Source: an uncultured Bacillota bacterium (lineage in GTDB: Bacteria; Bacillota_I; Bacilli_A; RFN20; CAG-449). From it: a stretch of DNA of 24,053 nucleotides. Each line of letters begins with the position of its first letter. Within the stretch, counting starts at the first letter, position 1. Location of the stretch: the NCBI GenBank assembly GCA_905204225.1, contig CAJKZK010000010.1:1-24053 (forward strand), in the 5' to 3' direction. Made by a program: the position numbers and the translations under genes. Below are positions 16,233 through 23,800 of this stretch, piece by piece. Below the pieces are notes generated by a model, which saw only the letters and a list, made by a program, of their open reading frames with translations, ran no database searches and was not told the origin of the DNA.

Positions 16233-17028
16233 CAACTAATTGATAAGATTTAACATTTGTTTCTTGATCAAGGATTACTTTATATAAATATTTTTCATTA
16301 TTATATTTTACTTTTAAATATTCTTGATTATCTTTTACAAAATATGATAATTTATATTCTTCATTGTTTTCTTTTAATTTAATTTCAAGATCTTGATTTT
16401 CTATTTCTCTAGATATTTTAAATGATTCTTTTTGTAAACCATTTTCTACATAAAAATATTTAAATGATACTTCTTCTTCATTATTTTCTTTTTCATATTC
16501 TTGTTTGACAGAAATAAATGATTTATTTCCTAAATCTAATTTAAAATGTAATGTTTTTTCAAATTCATTTTCTTCTTCTTCAATTTCTTCAGATGCTTTA
16601 AAATCATATTCTATTTCATTATCAATTAAGATTCCAGTATAATGTTTTTTTGTTTCAGTTTCACCATCTTCTTCTTCCATAGATTCTTTGATATTGTAAT
16701 ATAAAACATAGTTATTAGCTTCTAAAGTAATTTCTTGTTTAGAAGAATATTCTTCTTTATCAGAAGTTACTTCATTAATATCAATTTTTGTATCAAATAA
16801 AGCATTAGTTCTATTTACTAATTTTTCTACATCAAATGTTGGCTCGGTACTTTTTTGTTTTAATAATTTTCTTGATGATACAAGATTCAATGAAGATACA
16901 GCTTCAACTGCTAAAGTTTTTGAAACATCTGTAAATAAATTGTTAGGTTTAACCTCATCACATCCTGATAATAATCCTATTGATGCAAATAATGTTAATG
17001 ACATAAGTGTTATAAAGTTTTTTTTCAT
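16222..17028 (-). CDS. Lipoprotein of the ECF sigma operon
   Basis: 268 residues. Lipobox LLSGC gives lipidated Cys23. The mature part is rich in Glu, Lys and Asn and looks mainly beta. The order of elements (a Tyr-rich strand near NNYVLYYN, ILIDNEIEY, then a run of Glu-rich strands) resembles the ectodomain of the anti-sigma-like protein encoded upstream, suggesting a common origin. ATG 17028 follows AAAGGAG. The 58-nt gap to the anti-sigma gene carries its own candidate ECF promoter (17049-17081). It may sense the envelope, or bind the same ligand as, or the ectodomain of, the anti-sigma (inference). No named family is recognised. Confidence 0.8.
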   Translation of the reverse strand: MKKNFITLMSLTLFASIGLLSGCDEVKPNNLFTDVSKTLAVEAVSSLNLVSSRKLLKQKSTEPTFDVEKLVNRTNALFDTKIDINEVTSDKEEYSSKQEITLEANNYVLYYNIKESMEEEDGETETKKHYTGILIDNEIEYDFKASEEIEEEENEFEKTLHFKLDLGNKSFISVKQEYEKENNEEEVSFKYFYVENGLQKESFKISREIENQDLEIKLKENNEEYKLSYFVKDNQEYLKVKYNNEKYLYKVILDQETNVKSYQLVEAA

Positions 17029-17048
17029 AATTTTTTCTCCTTTTATAC

Positions 17049-17081
17049 TATATATACAATTAAGAAATCAACTTTATTGGA
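17049..17081 (-). promoter_or_regulatory. Candidate ECF-sigma promoter of the lipoprotein gene
   Basis: A minus-strand 33-mer with TCCAATAAA, TTG and ATTGTATA blocks. It aligns without gaps to the region before the sigma gene (24 of 33 bases identical, counted by eye). It lies 21 nt upstream of the lipoprotein start and just outside the anti-sigma stop. Confidence 0.6.
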
Positions 17082-17086
17082 TTATT

Positions 17087-18043
17087 TTAAATTTTTTCAA
17101 TTTTTTTATCATTATATATATATGTTCTTTTTTCATTATCTTTTTCAAATCTAATATTTTCTATTGTTAATTCTTTTGTTTTAGTTTTTTCTTCAAAATT
17201 AATTTCTTTATTATTTTCATATGATAAAATTTCAATTTCTAATTTATCATCATTAATCTTTTTAGAATAAGAAAATTCTAATTCATCTTCTTCATATTCT
17301 AATTCAATAGAATATTTATATATTCTTTCATCATTTAAATAAGCACCATATTCTATACCATATTCTTCTTGTTCATAATCTTTTTGAATAATATATTTAT
17401 ATTCATTTTTATAATAAATAATTTCTGTTTCTATTTCTTCTTGATGATTTTTAAATTTAATTTCACCAAAATAGTATTGATTATCTAATAATAATAAAAT
17501 ATCTTCTTTTATTATATTTTTTTTATTTGTTAAATTGTTATTTAAATATAAAACAGTGTTATCACTAATTAATTGATATTTATATTTTTTATTTTGATAA
17601 GAAAAATTTTCTTCTTTAAAGATATATTTAATACCATCTTTATTAATTAAAAAGTCTTCATAAATAGGAATAATGCTTTCTATTTTATCTACACAATAAA
17701 CAAAATCTTCATTAGTAATATCTTTTTTCGCTTTTCTTATATTAGATGAAGAATTATTATTAAATATTTCTCCAATATTCATTTGTAAAGAAAGTGAAGA
17801 TAACAAAGATCTATCATTTAATTTATTAGATGTATTTTCAATAAAAAGAGGTTTATTATTGACAATAGAAGGAATCAAAACAACAAGTAAAACTGAACAA
17901 GCTAAAGCAAAAGAAGTTGATATAATAATAGGTAATCTAAAATTAAATTTCTTCTTTTTCATCTTATTTAAAATATCATTTGAAGTGGTTTTAATTTCAT
18001 ATTTCATAATATTTTCTTTAATTTCTCTTTCTATCTCTTCCAT
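17087..18043 (-). CDS. Anti-sigma-factor-like membrane protein
   Basis: 318 residues. A short Lys/Glu-rich cytoplasmic part (1-36) is followed by one TM (~37-60) and a ~255-residue extracellular domain rich in Glu, Tyr, Lys and Asn. Start and ECF-sigma stop overlap by one base (TAATG), with AAGGAGGGA inside the sigma gene, so the two proteins are made together. This pairing and topology indicate an anti-sigma role: the cytoplasmic segment would hold the sigma factor until the outer domain is signalled. No zinc-binding HxxxCxxC motif (ZAS class) is present. The ectodomain looks related to the downstream lipoprotein. The function rests on context, since the sequence does not match a named anti-sigma family by eye. 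Confidence 0.75.
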   Translation of the reverse strand: MEEIEREIKENIMKYEIKTTSNDILNKMKKKKFNFRLPIIISTSFALACSVLLVVLIPSIVNNKPLFIENTSNKLNDRSLLSSLSLQMNIGEIFNNNSSSNIRKAKKDITNEDFVYCVDKIESIIPIYEDFLINKDGIKYIFKEENFSYQNKKYKYQLISDNTVLYLNNNLTNKKNIIKEDILLLLDNQYYFGEIKFKNHQEEIETEIIYYKNEYKYIIQKDYEQEEYGIEYGAYLNDERIYKYSIELEYEEDELEFSYSKKINDDKLEIEILSYENNKEINFEEKTKTKELTIENIRFEKDNEKRTYIYNDKKIEKI

Positions 18044-18546
18044 TATAAATCCCTCCTTAATTTCTTTATCGCGTTATTATAAGTCCAGAGAACTGTCCCT
18101 AAAGGTTTATTTAACAACTGAGCAATTTCATTATTTGTTAATTCATTAATTATTTTTAAAATCACAATTTGAAACTCATTTTCATTAAGAATCTTTTTCA
18201 TGTCTTTTACTAATTTTAATTCTTCAAATTCTTCCTGATATTGTTCTTCATATTTAAAAATAATATTATCGATATTAACAACTTTCTTATGTTTGTTTAC
18301 ATAATTTAAACTTAAATTTTTACTAATTTCTAATAAATAAGATAAGATATTTCCATCAACTTTCACTTTATTTTTATGTTTCAAAAATTTTACATAAGTA
18401 TCTTGTAATATATCTTCTGATAAATGATAATCTTGTAAAATAGAATAAGCCATGTAAAAAACTTTATTTTTAGTGAGATTATAAAACTCATCAAAATATT
18501 CCATTTTATCATTTTGTAATTGAATAAGTAGTTCTTTTAAATCCAT
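18043..18546 (-). CDS. ECF-type RNA polymerase sigma factor
   Basis: 167 residues, a normal length for an ECF sigma factor with only sigma2 and sigma4. Sigma2 lies at ~14-78 (YSILQDYHLSEDILQDTYVKF). Sigma4 lies at ~108-165, with helix-turn-helix NEIAQLLNKPLGTVLW followed by AIKKLRRDL. The first gene of a three-gene operon with an overlapping anti-sigma. The upstream 33-bp motif, repeated before the third gene, suggests that the sigma factor drives its own transcription. The ribosome site (GAGAAAGAA) is weak. The stress or cue is not known; the envelope-located partners suggest a cell-surface signal. Confidence 0.9.
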   Translation of the reverse strand: MDLKELLIQLQNDKMEYFDEFYNLTKNKVFYMAYSILQDYHLSEDILQDTYVKFLKHKNKVKVDGNILSYLLEISKNLSLNYVNKHKKVVNIDNIIFKYEEQYQEEFEELKLVKDMKKILNENEFQIVILKIINELTNNEIAQLLNKPLGTVLWTYNNAIKKLRRDL

Positions 18547-18566
18547 ATTAAATTCTTTCTCTACAA

Positions 18567-18599
18567 TATTTATACAATATTTTTAGCAATTTTATTGGA
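18567..18599 (-). promoter_or_regulatory. Candidate autoregulated ECF promoter of the sigma gene
   Basis: Minus-strand motif TCCAATAAAATTG then ATTGTATA, 33 bp long and matching 17049-17081 in spacing and conserved blocks. It ends 20 nt before ATG 18546. The -10-like TTGTATA differs from the CGTC-type -10 of many ECF groups, so a SigA promoter is an alternative. Confidence 0.6.
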
Positions 18600-18609
18600 A
18601 AAATTGAAA

Positions 18610-18635
18610 AAAGAAGCAAATTTTTTTGCTTCTTT
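18610..18635 (-). terminator. Terminator of the protease/lipoprotein cassette
   Basis: An 11-bp stem (AAAGAAGCAAA 18610-18620, TTTGCTTCTTT 18625-18635) with a TTTT loop on the plus strand, followed on the minus strand by a T run. It lies just after the stop at 18660. The stem resembles that of the rpoC terminator at 20786-20811. Confidence 0.85.
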
Positions 18636-18659
18636 AATCCAAATCACCACTTTTTATTA

Positions 18660-19106
18660 TCATTTTCCAATAATATCTTTTAAATCACTTTTAACATTAT
18701 CTATTTTTTCTTGTAAATTCTTATCAGTAATATCTTTTACAAAATAAAATTGATCTGTTATTTTTTCTTTAGTGCCGATTGTATAATATGTTACATTATC
18801 TCCAAATATAACATAATTAGATATTTCTCCTTCTAATATACATATATAATTTTTACAAAATTCATTACCAAAATAATCATTTTGATTTTCTTTTTTACCT
18901 TTATAATTAATTAAATCTTTATGTATATCTACTATTTTTTCACCTAAAGAATTATAAATATTTTTTTCAATATCATCATATCTTTTTTCTGCATCATTAG
19001 ACAATGTTCTATATTGTATTTTGTAATTAGTATAAACAAAATTGTATTCATAAGTTCCACATGAAGATAATATTAATAACGGCATTAATAAATATATTTT
19101 TTTCAT
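18660..19106 (-). CDS. Lipoprotein, duplicate copy 1 (downstream of the protease gene)
   Basis: 148 residues from ATG 19106; an in-frame TTG at 19118 is rejected because ATG 19106 gives a normal lipoprotein signal (MKKIYLLMPLLILSSC, Cys at 16). The mature protein begins GTYEYNF and carries a YRTLSNDAEKRYDDIEKN segment. No family is recognised. It is the same as the lipoprotein at 20195-20665 apart from the ends; 391 bp of DNA are identical by eye. The start follows the protease stop by 1 nt (TAA-T-ATG), so it is cotranscribed with the protease. A role as inhibitor, chaperone or anchor of the protease is possible (inference from position only). Confidence 0.8.
   Translation of the reverse strand: MKKIYLLMPLLILSSCGTYEYNFVYTNYKIQYRTLSNDAEKRYDDIEKNIYNSLGEKIVDIHKDLINYKGKKENQNDYFGNEFCKNYICILEGEISNYVIFGDNVTYYTIGTKEKITDQFYFVKDITDKNLQEKIDNVKSDLKDIIGK
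18682..19072. repeat. 391-bp direct repeat, copy 1 (inside lipoprotein gene)
   Basis: Matches 20217-20607 base for base as read by eye, at an offset of 1535 bp. Both edges are sharp: outside them, at the signal-peptide end and the last ~10 codons, the genes differ. The two copies flank the protease gene in the same orientation. Confidence 0.85.
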
Positions 19107-19107
19107 A

Positions 19108-20103
19108 TTATTTCCCAATATAAATACATGCTACAAAATATTTTGATGAAACATAATATTGACCTGTTCTTTTATCTTTCCAATTATAATGAGTTATCAT
19201 AAATCTTCCAGCATCTCTAATATTAGCAGTTCCTGTTCCTAATACAGCATGTCCACCTAAAACTCCGCCATTATCATCAACAGCAGTTATGCCTAAAAAG
19301 GCTGGATTTTTTCTTGTATTTATAATATATGAATAATCTTCATAATTAGATGTATAATAAGCTTTATATTGTCCATATCCTTTTGCTTTAAAATAATTAG
19401 TTAAACCCGTTTGAGCATCACTGCCTGATGTTCCACTATTAGTATCAGTTTTCATATAATTAGCCATTTCAACAATTAATTTATCAACATCAGGTTTATT
19501 ATCACTATGTTCTAAAGGTAGTAAACCATTCACTAAATTTGACATGTTTGTATATCTATCATAAAATGATACAAGCATTGCACCTGTTGTAGGTGCACAA
19601 CCATTATTAACTGGACCATACGAGTAATTATAATACTCTGGACAATTGATGATTTCTTGAGTAGAACAATATGAATTTGAATATGAAGAATACAAATTTG
19701 TATTTAAAACAGGCATTTCACGTACTGAATTAGTTGAAATATTATTAATATTATATGATGTATCAAATGTATCATCTAAATTAAAATCACTAGAGAATAT
19801 TGGTGAAATGTTTTCTAACGAATAATTCTCTAATTTATCTTCACCAACATAGAAAGTCGAAATATTATCATTATTATCTGCAACAAAATATCCTTTATAA
19901 TTATTACCACTTAAAACGTCAAATAGTTTAAAATCATTTTGTGTTCCCAAATACGAATTGAACGAATAGTGTGAATTTTCCCAGCTAGGGATAATCGAAC
20001 ATATTGATTCAAATTTTGAATCAAATGTTCCATTTTTTACTGGCATATTTACCGTAGAAAGTAAGGTTGTTACTGCAAGTGAAACTTCTAATAAATTAAT
20101 CAT
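19108..20103 (-). CDS. Secreted papain/C39-like cysteine protease
   Basis: 331 residues. The weak hydrophobic N-terminus (LLEVSLAVTTLLSTV) suggests secretion, followed by a propeptide-like region to ~150. The catalytic domain has GPVNNGCAPTTGAML (nucleophile Cys169 followed by an alpha helix), GGHAVLGTG (His285) and THYNW (Asn307), the Cys-His-Asn order of papain-fold peptidases, closest in style to C39-like secreted peptidases. GGAGG lies 8 nt before ATG 20103, behind a promoter at 20150-20178. The lipoprotein gene copy 1 follows directly; copy 2 lies upstream. No ABC-transporter fusion exists, so it is not a bacteriocin exporter of the LagD type. Substrate unknown. Confidence 0.8.
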   Translation of the reverse strand: MINLLEVSLAVTTLLSTVNMPVKNGTFDSKFESICSIIPSWENSHYSFNSYLGTQNDFKLFDVLSGNNYKGYFVADNNDNISTFYVGEDKLENYSLENISPIFSSDFNLDDTFDTSYNINNISTNSVREMPVLNTNLYSSYSNSYCSTQEIINCPEYYNYSYGPVNNGCAPTTGAMLVSFYDRYTNMSNLVNGLLPLEHSDNKPDVDKLIVEMANYMKTDTNSGTSGSDAQTGLTNYFKAKGYGQYKAYYTSNYEDYSYIINTRKNPAFLGITAVDDNGGVLGGHAVLGTGTANIRDAGRFMITHYNWKDKRTGQYYVSSKYFVACIYIGK

Positions 20104-20111
20104 TTATGTGC

Positions 20112-20157
20112 CCTCCTTATATCAAATGTTCACTTCTACTTCTAACTTTATAATAAC
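20112..20157 (-). repeat. Duplicated promoter-leader block before the protease gene
   Basis: 46 bp from the -10 region through the Shine-Dalgarno site (minus strand TTAGAAGTAGAAGTGA and GATATAAGGAGG). It matches 20675-20720 at 41 of 46 positions by eye. It marks an old duplication, or a shared leader control. Confidence 0.75.
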
Positions 20158-20178
20158 ATAATAATTAATTATTGTAAA
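20150..20178 (-). promoter_or_regulatory. SigA-type promoter of the protease gene
   Basis: On the minus strand TTTACA (20173-20178), 17-nt spacer, TATTAT (20150-20155). Leader of about 40 nt to ATG 20103. Confidence 0.65.
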
Positions 20179-20194
20179 TATTTTTTAATTTTTT

Positions 20195-20665
20195 TTATAT
20201 TTTTATTATATTTTTAAAATCACTTTTAACATTATCTATTTTTTCTTGTAAATTCTTATCAGTAATATCTTTTACAAAATAAAATTGATCTGTTATTTTT
20301 TCTTTAGTGCCGATTGTATAATATGTTACATTATCTCCAAATATAACATAATTAGATATTTCTCCTTCTAATATACATATATAATTTTTACAAAATTCAT
20401 TACCAAAATAATCATTTTGATTTTCTTTTTTACCTTTATAATTAATTAAATCTTTATGTATATCTACTATTTTTTCACCTAAAGAATTATAAATATTTTT
20501 TTCAATATCATCATATCTTTTTTCTGCATCATTAGACAATGTTCTATATTGTATTTTGTAATTAGTATAAACAAAATTGTATTCATAAGTTCCACATGAA
20601 GATAATAATGGTAGCATTAATAACAATATTTTTAATTTGTTAGAAGTTTTTTTATTAATTATCAT
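20195..20665 (-). CDS. Lipoprotein, duplicate copy 2
   Basis: 156 residues; ATG 20665 with an upstream AAGGAGG. The signal peptide is longer than in copy 1 (MIINKKTSNKLKILLLMLPLLSSC, Cys at 24) but the mature region beginning GTYEYNF is the same up to the last residues (SDFKNIIKI against SDLKDIIGK). No function is recognised. It has its own promoter at 20713-20741. No terminator hairpin is seen between its stop and the protease promoter; the DNA there is T-rich on the minus strand, so read-through is likely. Confidence 0.8.
   Translation of the reverse strand: MIINKKTSNKLKILLLMLPLLSSCGTYEYNFVYTNYKIQYRTLSNDAEKRYDDIEKNIYNSLGEKIVDIHKDLINYKGKKENQNDYFGNEFCKNYICILEGEISNYVIFGDNVTYYTIGTKEKITDQFYFVKDITDKNLQEKIDNVKSDFKNIIKI
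20217..20607. repeat. 391-bp direct repeat, copy 2 (inside lipoprotein gene)
   Basis: Partner of 18682-19072; no mismatch found by eye. Recombination between the copies would remove the protease gene and leave one hybrid lipoprotein gene. Confidence 0.85.
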
Positions 20666-20674
20666 TTTATATAT

Positions 20675-20720
20675 CCTCCTTATATCAAAATATCACTTCT
20701 ACTTCTAATTTTATACTAAC
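20675..20720 (-). repeat. Duplicated promoter-leader block before lipoprotein copy 2
   Basis: The second copy of the 46-bp leader found at 20112-20157, differing at 5 positions, three of them clustered 3-6 bases before GATATAAGGAGG. Confidence 0.75.
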
Positions 20721-20741
20721 ACAATTATTTATTTATTACAA
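20713..20741 (-). promoter_or_regulatory. SigA-type promoter of lipoprotein copy 2
   Basis: On the minus strand TTGTAA (20736-20741), 17-nt spacer, TAGTAT (20713-20718). The same layout as the protease promoter, but the -35 and spacer sequences differ, so only the downstream part is duplicated. Confidence 0.65.
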
Positions 20742-20785
20742 ATATATTGAATTTTAGGTAACATGATTAATTTTTTTGTATAAAA

Positions 20786-20811
20786 AAGAAGCAAATATTT
20801 CATTGCTTCTT
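20786..20811 (-). terminator. Terminator after rpoC
   Basis: A 9-bp stem (AAGAAGCAA 20786-20794, TTGCTTCTT 20803-20811) with an 8-nt loop and a six-T run on the minus strand, 20 nt beyond the rpoC stop. It ends the RNA polymerase operon. Confidence 0.9.
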
Positions 20812-20831
20812 AATTTTAATTTTTATAAAGA

Positions 20832-23800
20832 TTATTCGTCTTTATTTTCTAAAGAAGGTTCATTTTCTTCTTCAGAATCATCATCGAAGAGATCTGTGAA
20901 TTTAATCATATTATCATCTTCTAAATCAGTTTCTGGTAAAACAATATCTTTATCTTCTTCGTTAAAGACTTCTTTTTCTTCTTTTTCTTCTTCTACTTCT
21001 GGATGAACAAATGATTCACCAGCAGGAATAAGTTTACCAATCATGACATTTTCTTTTAAGCCATGGAGATGGTCAACACTTCCTTTAATAGCAGCATCAG
21101 TTAATACTTTTGTTGTTTCTTGGAATGATGCTGAAGATAAGAATGATTCAGTATCAAGAGCAGCTTTAGTAATACCTAAAACTCTTGGATATCCAACTGC
21201 AGGACGTTTATTTTCTAAAATAGCTTTTTCATTTGCTTCAGTGAAACGATTAATTTCGATTCTTGTACCAGGTAATAAATCTGTATCACCAGAATCTACA
21301 ACAACAATCTTTCTTAACATTTGTTTAACAATAACTTCGATATGTTTATCAGAAATATCAATACCTTGAATACGATAAACTTTATGAACTTCTTGAACAA
21401 TATATTTTTCAACTGCTGAAACATCAGCAACATTTAATAATGTCTTTGGATTAATTGCACCTGAAGTTAATGGTTGGCCATTAATAACTTTATCACCAAC
21501 TGCAACAATAACATGTGCTCCAATAACTGTTGTATATGATTTTTCTTCGAGTTCGTTTGCAACAACAATAGTTGATTTATTCTTTTCATCAACATCAATT
21601 GATTTAACTGTACCAGCAATTTCAGAAATAATTGCTTCACCTTTTGGTTTTCTTGCTTCAAATAATTCTTGAACTCTTGGAAGACCTTGAGTGATATCAG
21701 AACCAGCAACACCACCAGTATGGAATGTACGCATTGTTAATTGAGTACCAGGTTCACCAATTGATTGAGCAGCCATAATACCAACTGTATCACCAACTTT
21801 AGCAATATTACCACTAGCCATGTTTCTACCATAACAATGTACACATACACCATCTTTAGTTTCACAACCAAATAATGATCTAATTTCTACTCTTGTAATA
21901 CCAGCATTAACAATCTTATGTGCAATTTCTTCATCCATTAAAGTATTTTCTGGACAAATAATTTCACCTGTATTTGGATCAACAATATCATGGCATGAGA
22001 AACGACCAACTAATCTATCAAATAATGGAACAATAGCGTTCTTTTGACCAGGTTCTCTTACTTCTTCAACAAATGTACCATGATCAGTTCCACAATCTTC
22101 TTCACGAATAATAACATCGTGAGAGACATCAACTAATCTTCTTGTTAAATATCCTGAGTCAGCAGTCTTTAATGCAGTATCAGCACCACCTTTACGAGCA
22201 CCATGAGTAGCAATAAAGAATTCAGAAACAGTTAAACCTTCACGGAAACATGATTTAATTGGTAATTCAATAGTTTCACCAGATGGGTTAGACATTAAAC
22301 CACGAAGACCAGATAATTGTAAGAAGTTAGACATGTTACCACGAGCACCAGAATCACTCATCATGTAAATTGGGTTACGAGGATTTTGTAATAATTGTGT
22401 TTCAAGTTTCTTAGAAATTTGGTCTTTAACATTTTCCCAAACTTTAATAACTTTATCATGTCTTTCTTTATCAGTAACAATACCACGAGTATATAATCTT
22501 GTGATTTTTTCTACTTTTTCATCGCCTTCTTTTAAGATTTCTTCTTTTCCTTGAACTAAAGCAACATCATCAATTGAAACTGTAATACCAGAAATTGTTG
22601 AATAGCTAAATCCTTGATCTTTTAATTTATCAAGAATTTGTGATGTTCTTGGGTTATGATAACGATGGAATACTTCATCAATAATAGCAGTAATATCTTT
22701 CTTAATGAAAGGTCTTCTTAATGGTAATGAAGCAATATATTCTTTAATATTAGTTCCTTTATGAACAAAGAAAATATCTTGATCACCTAATAAATTTTTA
22801 ATTTGTTTATCAGTAGGAGCAATATTTAAGAATGGGAAATCATCAGGGAAGATTTGGTTAAATATTACTTTACCAACAGTAGTAATCATATAAGAATCAT
22901 TCATTTCATCAGTAAATCCTGATTTATGTAATGAACTACCTTTAATTGCTATACGGTTATGTAAATGAATTTGTTTTGTTTGATATGCAAGCATTATTTC
23001 ATCGATTGATGAGAATACTTTACCTTCACATTGAGCATATAAATCATATTTTTCTGCTTCTTCTTCATCACCAATAGCTCTTAATTTATTAGCTTTTTCT
23101 TGGAAGAATTTAACATCAGATTCAAGAGTCAAATAATAATTACCTAAGATCATATCTTGAGATGGAGTAACAATTGGTTTACCATCTTTAGGACCTAAAA
23201 TATTATTAGATGCTAACATCAAATTAATTGCTTCTTCTTGAGCTTTTTGTGAAAGTGGAACGTGAACTGCCATTTGGTCACCATCGAAGTCAGCATTGAA
23301 AGCTGTACATACTAATGGATGTAATCTAATAGCGTGACCTGCAACAATAATAGGTCTAAATGCTTGAATACCTAAACGGTGTAATGTAGGAGCACGGTTT
23401 AATAAAACTGGGTGTTCTGCTACAACTCTTTCAGCAACATCTAAAACTTTTGCATCATAATGATCTATCATTTTATTTGCTTGTTTATGTGAAGTAGCAA
23501 TTTCTTCTTTAATCATAATTGATGCAATAAATGGACGGAATAATTGAACTGCCATTTCCATTGGTAAACCACATTGATACATCTTTAATGATGGACCAAC
23601 AGCAATAACTGAACGACCTGAGAAGTCAACACGTTTACCTAATAAGTTTTGTCTAAAACGACCAGATTTACCTTTTAATGATGTAGATAAGGATTTATAT
23701 GGTTTACCAGATTGTGATAAAACTGGTTTACCTTTACGTCCATTATCAATTAAAGAGTCAACAGCTTCTTGAAGCATTCTCTTTTCATTCATTAAGATAA

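Noticed and set aside
17087..18043. Zinc-binding (ZAS) anti-sigma factor
   Set aside because: No HxxxCxxC motif in the cytoplasmic part; anti-sigma role kept on context and topology only.
19108..20103. Bacteriocin-processing C39 transporter
   Set aside because: The protein is 331 residues with a secretion signal and has no ABC-transporter TM or ATPase domain.
18682..20607. Mobile element or CRISPR explanation for the direct repeats
   Set aside because: The repeats are coding sequence of a duplicated gene; there is no transposase, terminal inverted repeat or spacer array.
21043..21369. Plus-strand open frame opposite rpoC
   Set aside because: Antisense shadow of highly conserved rpoC sequence.
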